In this document: positions 56,490 to 64,000 of the stretch, piece after piece
Numbering within the stretch: the first letter of the stretch is position 1
How the letters are laid out: every line of letters begins with the position of its first letter
NCBI RefSeq assembly: GCF_003605405.2
Contig: NZ_QYTW02000015.1
Span: 1 to 64,000 of the forward strand
Length of the DNA stretch: 64,000 nucleotides
Direction of reading: 5' to 3'
Source of the DNA: Siminovitchia terrae
GTDB lineage: Bacteria; Bacillota; Bacilli; Bacillales; Bacillaceae_C
Program-made: the position numbers and the translations under genes
The notes under the pieces: generated by a model
Database searches by the model: none
What the model saw: the letters and a program-made list of their open reading frames with translations, nothing else
What the model was told of the DNA's origin: nothing

Positions 56490-57588
56490 CGAAACCATTT
56501 TTAGCCCATCGTTACCTTCCATCGCGGAAGCATTTGAAACTTCTATGAGTGATGCACAGCTTACGATGAGTATATACTTTATTGCTTTTGCTTTCGGGGT
56601 ATTTTTCTTTGGGCGTATATCCGATAAAATCGGTCGTCGCAAGGCTATGCTTTATGGCGTGTTTTTATATTTTGTTGGTAATGTGCTTTGTTTAGCAGCA
56701 AATGAAATGGTGGTTTTATTAGTCGCACGCTTTGTTCAAGCGTTTGGCGCAAGTGTTGGTTCTGTCATAACACAAACAATTTTACGTGAAAGCTTTTCTG
56801 GCGTTGAGCGTCATAAATTGTTCGCTCAAATTTCAGCTGCCCTTGCCTTCACCCCTGCCATTGGTCCATTAATCGGTGGCTTTACCGATTATTATTTTGG
56901 CTTTCAAGTCGTGTTTTGGGTGTTAGTCTCTATGAGCGTTATTGTATTTTTCTATGCTTTTTTACGCTTACCTGAAACAGCACCTTCTTCAATCGAAATG
57001 AAGCCTCTACTGCCGATAATAAAGGGCATGATTACAAATGCTCGTCTATGGCGCTATGGTGTATTAATAGGCGGTATTAACGGCGTATTATTTAGCTATT
57101 ATACCGAGGCGCCGTTTATTTTTACGCAATACTTTTCACTAACAAGTGCGATGTATGGGTTTCTAGGCATTATCGTTGCACTCGCTTCTATTGCAGGTGC
57201 GATGCTGTCTAAACGTCTTGTTATCCGCATAACTCCTGAGAAGATTATCTTACGCGGGTTAACCATTATGCTCATCGGTACATTGGTCTCCACTTCGGTA
57301 CATTTTTTACCGATTTCATTACAATTGCCAACCATGATAGTTAGTGTGTTTATTATATTATTTGGTACAGGTACCGCTTTACCAAACTGTCTAAGCCTAG
57401 CACTCATTGACTTTCAAGATGTCATTGGTTCAGCGAGTGCGATATTCAGCTTGGGCTATTATTTACTCGTGAGCATTATAACCTATGGTATGAGCGTTTT
57501 TCATAATGGCACAGTCCTTGCGATGCCACTATATTTTTTAATGTTGGGGCTTGTTATGCTGCTAATAAGCTCACGATTACAACAATAA
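56416..57588 (+). CDS. Bcr/CflA-type MFS efflux transporter
   Basis: 390 residues, 12 helices. Motif A GRISDKIGRRKAM after helix 2 and the PSLPSIAEAF opening are typical of Bcr/CflA drug exporters. TTG start after AGGGAGG. Codon use is more AT-rich than the yut/yun genes, and it lies in an accessory stretch, so transfer is likely. Confidence 0.87.
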   Translation: MKKNIGNKTASLLLLIVLVGFPQISETIFSPSLPSIAEAFETSMSDAQLTMSIYFIAFAFGVFFFGRISDKIGRRKAMLYGVFLYFVGNVLCLAANEMVVLLVARFVQAFGASVGSVITQTILRESFSGVERHKLFAQISAALAFTPAIGPLIGGFTDYYFGFQVVFWVLVSMSVIVFFYAFLRLPETAPSSIEMKPLLPIIKGMITNARLWRYGVLIGGINGVLFSYYTEAPFIFTQYFSLTSAMYGFLGIIVALASIAGAMLSKRLVIRITPEKIILRGLTIMLIGTLVSTSVHFLPISLQLPTMIVSVFIILFGTGTALPNCLSLALIDFQDVIGSASAIFSLGYYLLVSIITYGMSVFHNGTVLAMPLYFLMLGLVMLLISSRLQQ

Positions 57589-57616
57589 AAAATGGATCCC
57601 GAATGGGATCCATTTT
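57589..57616 (+). terminator. MFS gene terminator
   Basis: AAAATGGATCCC/GGGATCCATTTT stem with GAAT loop and T run. Confidence 0.9.
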
Positions 57617-57830
57617 TTGTTTTGCCCCTTACTAATTTAGACACGAGAATTCAAGATTATAGAAACCCCTACAACCTTCTGAAAGTGACTGGCATTTTCC
57701 AGTTGTTTGCAAGAACCGGACCCCAAAAATACAAAATCAGACGGAAGCATATCAAATTCAATATGCCCCGCCTGACCTATTTTATGGGCTCTTAGACAGC
57801 CCCGCCTTAGTAAAAAAAGCATCAAATGTA

Positions 57831-58880
57831 TTACATTTCTCCGCTTAATTCAACTAGAATTTTTGCTTGAGATTTATCGTTTGTTAATGCCTCGAATCCT
57901 TCTTCTACAATGTTCTCTAATTCTATTTGAGATGTAATGATACCTTGGGGTTTTAATTGACCTGTACCCATTAAGTCGATTGTTTGTCGGAATGTTGTTG
58001 GTGTATAAGCAATTGTTGAAGTCACTTTAACACCAGTATTTGTTAATTGCATCGGATTCCATTCGATTGGGCGTGCAAAAATAGAGACAATAACCATTGT
58101 ACCGCGAGCACGTGTTACATCAATCGCTTGTTTGAAGGTTGGAGCGACACCAGCAACTTCAAATGAAACGTCTACACCATCAGGGATAATAGCCTTTACC
58201 GCTTCAACAGGGTTTACTTCTCCTGAATTGTAAACATGTGTTGCGCCAAGCTCTTTTGCTTTCGCCAAACGTTGCTCAGATAAGTCGAATACAAAGATTT
58301 TACTTGCGCCAGCTGCTTTTGCAGCAATAGTAGTTAATAAACCAATCGGACCAGCACCAAATACCGCCACTGTATCGCCAAACTGCATGTTAGCTTCTTT
58401 AACTGCTTGTACAGCAACTGCTGTGGGCTCCACTAATGCACCGTCTTGTAAGGTCATACTTTCAGGCAATTTATAAAGGTGTTTTTCGCCTACATTAACA
58501 TGAGAAGCAAAGCCACCGTCTGAACCTAGTCCGATAAATTGGAATCCGTCATACGCATCAACGTCTTCTGGTTTGTTACCGTAAGTGTACATTGGATTAA
58601 TTGCGACACGATCACCAACTTCTACAGATGTTACGCCTTTACCTACTTTTTCTACTATACCTGCAAATTCGTGCCCCATTGTTAGTGGTGCTTGCTGCCC
58701 AGTTAGTGGGTGCTGTTCTTCGACCGGAATAAATACTGGACCTTCTTGATATTCATGTAAATCAGATCCACAAATTCCTGTCCAAGCGACACGCACAGTT
58801 ACCTCTTTATCTTTCATTTGCTTTAGTTTGCGTTCCTCCACACGAATATCCTTTTCACCATACCATACTGCTGCTTTCAT
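57831..58880 (-). CDS. bdhA: zinc-dependent 2,3-butanediol dehydrogenase
   Basis: 349 residues, MDR family. Catalytic zinc ligands in GICGSDLHEY and GHEFAGIVEKVG; NAD fold GAGPIGLLTTIAAKAAGA. The structural-zinc cysteines usual in ADH are missing, as in (R,R)-butanediol dehydrogenases such as B. subtilis BdhA, which interconvert acetoin and 2,3-butanediol. ATG at 58880, 8 nt after GGAGG. Confidence 0.87.
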   Translation of the reverse strand: MKAAVWYGEKDIRVEERKLKQMKDKEVTVRVAWTGICGSDLHEYQEGPVFIPVEEQHPLTGQQAPLTMGHEFAGIVEKVGKGVTSVEVGDRVAINPMYTYGNKPEDVDAYDGFQFIGLGSDGGFASHVNVGEKHLYKLPESMTLQDGALVEPTAVAVQAVKEANMQFGDTVAVFGAGPIGLLTTIAAKAAGASKIFVFDLSEQRLAKAKELGATHVYNSGEVNPVEAVKAIIPDGVDVSFEVAGVAPTFKQAIDVTRARGTMVIVSIFARPIEWNPMQLTNTGVKVTSTIAYTPTTFRQTIDLMGTGQLKPQGIITSQIELENIVEEGFEALTNDKSQAKILVELSGEM

Positions 58881-59267
58881 CATTAATGCCTCCAATATTA
58901 GTTTTATTTAACTCTGAAAAAGTAATAAACTACTTATCTTGTTTAGACATTATTTATCTTTTTAAACATCATTCTACGTGTTATTGAAATAACATCTCCT
59001 TTTTCCACACCATTTGAGCCAACTGGACTACTAACTAAAAAAACTTAGACAGTGTTCCTTCAGATACACGTTACACAGTAACTTGGCTTTCCGCAGGACC
59101 TCCTTGATAAGCACTATCTGGTGCAAAAAAATTTACCATCCACGTGAATTGAAATACTTGAATCATGATATATACAATCCATTTATCTTCAATTCGAGAT
59201 AATCATAACACATAATATCTCCCCCTTCAACAAATTAAGACCCTTGTCCAACATGGTTCATTCCGAA
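58881..59267. other. intergenic region upstream of bdhA
   Basis: About 390 nt, AT-rich, holding the bdhA promoter region; the palindrome-rich stretch near 58935-58975 could bind a regulator. No gene seen. Confidence 0.35.
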
Positions 59268-59417
59268 TCTATTTTATCGAGCTCCGCTCGATAAAATCTG
59301 TGGCATCCGCCGGAGGCTTTAACTTTATTCAGCCGGGGTTTGAACCCCCACTGAATAGAATACCAATATCCAATCATCTCACTACTTACTAAAGTGAGAG
59401 ACTTCTGCTGAATGAAG
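59268..59417 (-). repeat. family-A repeat, copy 11 (truncated, short subtype)
   Basis: About 150 bp. The left 30 bp are gone; the rest is intact but lacks the TTTCCTCTGAAA segment as in copy 7. Followed by TTAAAA. Confidence 0.9.
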
Positions 59418-59855
59418 TTAAAAATTACCTTCTGTTAAATCCTTATATTCCTATTAGGCGAAGATATATACATAACACACATCTCAACAAAAAAAGCTTC
59501 TAACAAGATCCCTCATTTCACTAAAACTGTACAGTTTAAGAAATACCTTGTCGAAGAAGGGGCAACTCAAAATTCACCAAACTTCCCATCATTTATTCGT
59601 GTCGAACACCGCGTATAGATCCACCTCAATGAAGTTTCATTTTTTACAATCGATATAAAGCTCATGCTTGTTTTTTAGACAGCCTATCATCTTAATTAGT
59701 ATGGCGTAATCTAATTTTCCGGCTGTTTCACGATTTCTTTCATCACTGTACGGGTCACTTCATCCCCCAATAAGTAAGCGCTTGTGATCTTTAGAATCAG
59801 AAATTATAATAAAAATGAAACAGCGTTAACAAGCTTTAAGTTGGAGGAGATAATC
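59418..59855. other. intergenic region without gene
   Basis: About 440 nt, AT-rich. A partial cre-like GTAAGCGCTTGTG lies near 59772-59784. No gene recognised. Confidence 0.35.
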
Positions 59856-60323
59856 ATGACAGATTTCACTATACGCCTTGCCACCCCCGAGGACCGCAAG
59901 GAGATTTTCAACGTTCATCGTGATTCAGTCCACAACCTCTGTTCAGAGCAATACACGGAGGAACAGATCAACATGTGGCTGGATGGGAGGGATCCGGATG
60001 TTTACCTCCCAGCGATAGAACGCGGGGAGCTTTGGGTCGCCGTGTCAGACGGGTCAATCCTTGGTTTCGTTGAAGTGGAAGGCAACGAGATCACCAAGCT
60101 TTTTGTCTCCGGAGCAGCAGCGGGGGCTGGAGTTGGTAAAGCCTTGATGATGAAGGCCATCGGGTATATTCGACAGGATGGAAAGGTACGAATTTATTTA
60201 GAAGCCACAACCACTGCACGGGATTTCTATCGCAAATTGGGCTTCGTTGAGACGGGAACAGGAACTTTCTCGCGAGGAGGAGCGGCAGTTTCGGTGGAAA
60301 TCGTCAAGATGGAGCTTGTCTGA
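59856..60323 (+). CDS. GNAT-family N-acetyltransferase
   Basis: 155 residues. Fold strands and acetyl-CoA loop with AGAGVGKALMMKAI (Q/RxxGxG/A type), and FYRKLGFVETG near the C-terminus. Substrate unknown. ATG at 59856 after GGAGGAG. Confidence 0.85.
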   Translation: MTDFTIRLATPEDRKEIFNVHRDSVHNLCSEQYTEEQINMWLDGRDPDVYLPAIERGELWVAVSDGSILGFVEVEGNEITKLFVSGAAAGAGVGKALMMKAIGYIRQDGKVRIYLEATTTARDFYRKLGFVETGTGTFSRGGAAVSVEIVKMELV

Positions 60324-60462
60324 ATCCAAGCAATCCATTCAAAAGGACATACACATTCTCAAACCGAGATTGCCTTTAGTAGATGAGGTCTAAATTTTAC
60401 ATGTTCCAGAAAAATAAATTTAAAGACAAAGGTCTCAGCACTTGGCACACAAAGATGAAAAT

Positions 60463-60514
60463 AAAAAAGTAACTCCCAAATGATTGCTGAGCTATCTGGG
60501 TGGTTACTTTTTTG
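60463..60514 (+). terminator. terminator
   Basis: AAAAAGTAAC/GGTTACTTTTT stem with inner CCCA/TGGG; a near copy of this hairpin and its flanks occurs at 61334-61370. Confidence 0.75.
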
Positions 60515-60718
60515 TTGCGACAAGTAATGCTAAGAAGACATAAGTCCCTAACCGTGGAGAATAAGCTGCTCACACTTAGAATTTTGTATGCTATTGCTTC
60601 CCCTTAATGAATGTCCGAATCCCTAAAAAGCATTGTATAAGCAATTAATATGCGCTATACTTTTTTAAAAAATTTCCCTGAGGAAAGTTTTTTTACTTAA
60701 TACAAATGAGGTGGCGCA

Positions 60719-61204
60719 ATGCTCAATTTTTCTCAAATTTTTTGGGAGGGTCTTATTCTATCTTTTATTTTTTCATTTGTTGTTCTAGCCTCGCTATACT
60801 ATAATCCTAGATTATGGTTAAACGATTATCCAAAGGATATTCAGAAAGCTTCGCTTCCAAAGACAAAAAAAGAGAAAACACAATTTCTATTAATTGGCCT
60901 ACCACTGATCGTTATATTACTTATTATCCCTTATCTATCTTCATTACACTACAGTGATAATATTAGTTTTTTATCGTTATTTCTCCACTTCTTTTTAATT
61001 TTTTCTGTAATAAGCTTGGTTGATCTGCTATTTATCGATTGGCTTATTTTCTGCTATATTAGCCCTAAATTTATTGAAATTCCAGGTACTTCCTCATTAA
61101 ACAGTCATAAGAGTTATCTTTTTCATTTAATAGGCTTTTTAAAAGGCATCATCATATATGGGATATTTAGCTTCATTTTGGCCGGAATTCGATACATCGT
61201 TTAA
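60719..61204 (+). CDS. membrane protein, unknown
   Basis: 161 residues, four hydrophobic helices, very AT-rich. No family recognised. RBS GAGGTGG, ATG at 60719. It sits between two copies of one terminator, suggesting local duplication or capture. Confidence 0.65.
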   Translation: MLNFSQIFWEGLILSFIFSFVVLASLYYNPRLWLNDYPKDIQKASLPKTKKEKTQFLLIGLPLIVILLIIPYLSSLHYSDNISFLSLFLHFFLIFSVISLVDLLFIDWLIFCYISPKFIEIPGTSSLNSHKSYLFHLIGFLKGIIIYGIFSFILAGIRYIV

Positions 61205-61333
61205 ACTATTTCGGTGAGTGAAGGCAGGTCGACCGCCGGTCTCTAGTTCGCTCTTTGTGGTCAACATGAAAAAATGTTCCAACACTTTTCGTCAGGCAAT
61301 AGCTCTTTAGAAGCCAGTTCACAAAGATGAAAA

Positions 61334-61370
61334 TAAAAAAGTAACTACCCAATGGTGGTTATTTTTTTGT
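61334..61370 (+). terminator. terminator (copy of the one at 60463)
   Basis: AAAAAAGTAACTACCC stem with GGTGGTTATTTTTTT. Flanks CAAAGATGAAAATAAAAAAG and GTTGCGAC match the first copy. Confidence 0.7.
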
Positions 61371-61412
61371 TGCGACAGTATCGCATTACTTCACACTAGT
61401 ATTAGGGAATAT

Positions 61413-62000
61413 CTAATCATTTAATCCCTTTCCATTTAAAATGTGCTGCATATATTTCTCGATTCTTGACTCCCGTGTTACAGATTTTTTGGGTGCTGAA
61501 AAATATAGGCTGTATGCCCTTTGCCTTCCTGGTGTCAGTGCCTCAAAAGCAGTTTTTAAATCAGGAATTTCCTCGAATTTATTTTGAAGTTCTTTAGGAA
61601 TACTGAATTCTGTATTCTTTTTTACTGTCAATCCGGCTTTTTCAATCTCAATAGCCTGATGAATATAGGTTTTCAAAATAGTTTCCAACTCAACTATTTC
61701 CTGAAGGTTGTTAAACCGAATCTGGCGCGCCGCTTGTACATTCTCCGTTTGCTGGACTAGAATCCCGTGGGTATCCTTCAACAAGGCGCCTTTTGGAAAC
61801 AAAAGCGCACAATATTCTTTAAACCCTTGTATCAACACAATGTTTTTCTTCTCAAACGTGTAACAGGGGTTCCTCCACTTAAATTCTTCGGACAACTCAC
61901 AGTCAAGAATGATATTTCTCAACTTCTCATACTCTTTCTTCCACTTCTTTGCTTTACTTAAAAATTCTTCAACTTTTGGATTCGTTTCACTATTTTTCAT
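61413..62000 (-). CDS. ydeI: YdeI/DUF1801-type protein
   Basis: 195 residues with EEFKWRNPCYTFEKKNIVLIQGFKEYCALLFPKG, typical of the YdeI family, and a C-terminal YdeI helix (LTPGRQRAYSLYFSAPK). Function unknown. RBS GAGGGGTGA. Copy 12 of family A begins 40 nt upstream, so its promoter must lie in or beyond the repeat. Confidence 0.85.
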   Translation of the reverse strand: MKNSETNPKVEEFLSKAKKWKKEYEKLRNIILDCELSEEFKWRNPCYTFEKKNIVLIQGFKEYCALLFPKGALLKDTHGILVQQTENVQAARQIRFNNLQEIVELETILKTYIHQAIEIEKAGLTVKKNTEFSIPKELQNKFEEIPDLKTAFEALTPGRQRAYSLYFSAPKKSVTRESRIEKYMQHILNGKGLND

Positions 62001-62039
62001 TAAGGATCACCCCTCTTGCATTTTTTCGAAAATCAGGAA

Positions 62040-62228
62040 ATCAAATGCGCCTTGGCGTATTTGCGCCCAGATTTTATCGAGCTCCGCTCGATAAATTTCC
62101 CCTGAAATTCTGTGGCATCCGCCGGAGTCTTTAACTTTATTCAGCAGGGTTTAAACCCCCACTGAATGGAATCTTAATATGCATTCATCTTACCACTTAC
62201 AGAAGTGTGAGACTTCTGCTGAATGAAG
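62040..62228 (-). repeat. family-A repeat, copy 12
   Basis: 189 bp; CCCCTGAAATTC and GCAGGGTTTAAACCC variants. Followed by TTAAAT. Confidence 0.95.
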
Positions 62229-62420
62229 TTAAATCAACCTGTCCAGTTCAGTCAGGGAGCTTGTGTCACTAGTTTGCCCTGTTAGTTTCAAAAGGAAATC
62301 CTATTTAACGTTCAAAGCAAACACTAGCACTCAGTTTATTTGTGTAAAAGCTGAATTACTACCATTTAAATAGCCAAAATGGACTTATTAAAACTATACA
62401 TCATTTTCAATTTGATATAT
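62229..62420. other. intergenic region without gene
   Basis: About 190 nt of AT-rich DNA; nothing recognised. Confidence 0.35.
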
Positions 62421-62453
62421 AAAAAAATTCCCTTGCCACTATGGGACAAGGGA
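62421..62453 (-). terminator. terminator of the gene ending at 62492
   Basis: On the minus strand TCCCTTG/CAAGGGA stem followed by ATTTTTTT. Confidence 0.8.
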
Positions 62454-62491
62454 CAGAGTTATTTATAAACAACCTCTCAATTCTATTCGCA

Positions 62492-63751
62492 TTACAATTC
62501 GTCTAAGGCAAGAACCTCTCCAGTTAATGCATTCACTCCATAAACACAGTCTAATTTTCCGCATAAGATATATTGTTTTTGTGAAGTATCATAAACATAA
62601 TAAGGCTTTAACTCAAACCTATCCTTCAACTTATCGTATGCTACATCTTTCGCAATTGTGGCCGTTTCCGCTTTCTGAAATTGATTAAACATTTCTAGCA
62701 TCGGTAGATTATCAATATAATTTACTGCGTAAAATTGTTTAGAATCAATTATCACTGTCATTTTCCTTTGAAATATACGATTATCTTGTTTCTTCATTTT
62801 TAAGGTAGCATGGACATATTGCTTATGACGATGCAAGGTTTTGAGAATCCACTTATCTGTATCATGAGGATATTCTTGTCTTAAAAAATTGTTGACTGCC
62901 GTGATACATTTTTCTTGTTCTATATTTGTAATTGGAAATGCTTCAGGGCTTGGCTCTCTAGAAAGTGCTTCATCTAGCGTTACCTCCTCCACGAGATTGA
63001 GTTCTTTTCTTACAAATGGCACACCAAGAGAGGTATCCCATGACATTATTTTATCAACTGTAGTATTAGAGTTTACAACGAATTCAAATGGGATTATCTT
63101 GGTTTGATCATTCGTAATATATACTTCCTCTAACCCATATATCGGAATAAGCTGCTGCTTTGCATCAACTGGAAATTCAATCAATTGCAATTGCGCCTTT
63201 ACCACATCATTAATCTTTTCAAGCGAAAGATTATAAATTTCTTTTCTTATTTGTTGTTGTACTGGAAATTGGCCATGTACGGTGAACATGGTAAGCTTCC
63301 CCTCAGCATCAAAGCTAATCTCAATCATTCCCGAAGGCGAAACATCAACACCATCTATGCACTCCCGGAACAAAAATTCCCTTTCCCCTTCCTTCTGCAA
63401 TTGAAAATGCTGTCGATATGTAAGACCTGTCTCCTTCTCAATCCATTGGATGATAGCATTCGTATCCAAATGATCAAACAAAACAGTTTTTGCGAAAGAT
63501 TTCCCTCCAACGAAAATCACACTTCTCACTTTCCCACTATTTAAATCCAACTCAATCACTGCTGTCCCATCTGGATTTAAATCATCCTCTGGAATAGGAA
63601 TATGCTGTGGAACCCATTCTGTACTTAATGTATAAAGGGTTTCATTAAAAACATTTACAGTCCGCCCGAGATTATATCTCGCCAAATCATATGAATCCAA
63701 TCCAAATTTTGCTCTCAGTGCACGGATAAATTCCTTTATTCTTCCGTCCAT
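62492..63751 (-). CDS. large hydrophilic protein, YcdB/YcdC-like, unknown
   Basis: 419 residues with no signal peptide and no helix of membrane length. Repeated beta-rich segments (SGMIEISFDAEGKLTMFTVHG, LDCVYGVNALTGEVLALDEL) suggest PepSY/YcdB-like repeats that bind or inhibit partners. ATG at 63751; a GAGGGGACAAGG-like stretch precedes it. Function not known. Confidence 0.6.
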   Translation of the reverse strand: MDGRIKEFIRALRAKFGLDSYDLARYNLGRTVNVFNETLYTLSTEWVPQHIPIPEDDLNPDGTAVIELDLNSGKVRSVIFVGGKSFAKTVLFDHLDTNAIIQWIEKETGLTYRQHFQLQKEGEREFLFRECIDGVDVSPSGMIEISFDAEGKLTMFTVHGQFPVQQQIRKEIYNLSLEKINDVVKAQLQLIEFPVDAKQQLIPIYGLEEVYITNDQTKIIPFEFVVNSNTTVDKIMSWDTSLGVPFVRKELNLVEEVTLDEALSREPSPEAFPITNIEQEKCITAVNNFLRQEYPHDTDKWILKTLHRHKQYVHATLKMKKQDNRIFQRKMTVIIDSKQFYAVNYIDNLPMLEMFNQFQKAETATIAKDVAYDKLKDRFELKPYYVYDTSQKQYILCGKLDCVYGVNALTGEVLALDEL

Positions 63752-63882
63752 TCCTTGTCCCCTCGTTTCTATTCATCCTCAAAACAATAGAAAAGAACGT
63801 CTTCATAATAAAGATAGAAATTAACAATGAAAAACGTTATTCGGATTACCTTGTGAAAATCCGTATTAGTTAGATAATCAAT

Positions 63883-64000
63883 TTACCTTAGAGTCCATTT
63901 TTCTGCAACTTTGTGACTTATCATCAATACTGGTATCAGTAATATCGTTACGATTAAGGCACTTATAACCGTGCCTGCATTTAAGATTCCATTAAGATGT
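63883..64000 (-). CDS. membrane protein, C-terminal end only
   Basis: About 38 residues at the right edge: GTVISALIVTILLIPVLMI is a terminal helix, then HKVAEKWTLR. The gene runs out of the window, so family is unknown; a transporter is plausible. Confidence 0.5.
   Translation of the reverse strand, partial: HLNGILNAGTVISALIVTILLIPVLMISHKVAEKWTLR

Noticed and set aside
59770-59784. cre-like GTAAGCGCTTGTG upstream of the GNAT gene
   Set aside because: Only the core matches; one arm lacks the TG and CA ends, too weak to list.
12880-62228. Family A as a CRISPR array
   Set aside because: Copies are kilobases apart, 190 bp long, without regular spacers and without cas genes.

Overview
The window is chromosomal DNA of a low-to-moderate GC, endospore-forming Bacillaceae bacterium outside the B. 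subtilis group, probably a Cytobacillus/Mesobacillus-like lineage (inference). The evidence is the dense set of B. subtilis-type genes in near B. subtilis order (yug, kapB, mrpA-G, yuxO, yui, yum, yut, yun), strong AAAGGAGG-type ribosome binding sites, frequent TTG/GTG starts, and sporulation genes (yutH, lytH, yunB, yutC, kapB).

Layout. 1-330: leader and tandem promoters of an rRNA operon that leaves the window leftward. 332-8500: membrane genes, a tRNA-Ala, a dicarboxylate/Na+ symporter with its DcuS/MalK-type two-component system and a cre box, a TerC protein and a Cys/Asp/His-rich protein. 8.7-12.8 kb: yugN, rocD-rocG (ornithine/arginine to glutamate to 2-oxoglutarate) and yugI. 13.3-19.3 kb: yugF, patB, a Cu,Zn-SOD lipoprotein, a cyclophilin with two good starts, kapB and yuxJ. 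19.8-25.7 kb: complete seven-gene Mrp Na+/H+ antiporter operon. 25.8-36 kb: amidase, menI, pepA, yuiD/C/B and small genes separated by repeats. 36-49 kb: type II NADH dehydrogenase (yumB), ferredoxin-NADP reductase (yumC), Fe-S factors (yutM, yutI), yutJ and the yut cluster, ending with lytH. 48.4-55.8 kb: metP-metS, an NhaC antiporter and yunB/C/D/F. 55.8-64 kb: accessory region (MFS efflux, butanediol dehydrogenase, GNAT, unknown proteins).

The most striking feature is a dispersed, structured repeat of about 190 bp (family A), with 12 copies (11 near full length), all in one orientation. It has no terminal inverted repeats and no target duplication. On the minus strand it sits 3' of TTTAA-like motifs, often a gene's own stop codon, ends in TTGAT, and carries subterminal hairpins. 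Two copies abut exactly (27539-27728/27729-27918) in what looks like a right-end/left-end joint. This is the pattern expected of a non-autonomous IS200/IS605-type (single-strand, Y1 transposase) element; no transposase is in the window. One copy removed the 5' end of a DinB gene, and others supply or abut stop codons and promoter regions. A second, GC-rich repeat superfamily (family B/C) occupies other gaps, including one inside the mrp operon.

Functionally the window combines Na+/pH homeostasis (mrp, nhaC, Na+-coupled DASS and NSS transporters), amino-acid catabolism (rocDG, pepA, patB, metPS), redox and Fe-S metabolism (yumB, yumC, yutJ, yutM, yutI, yuzD) and sporulation.
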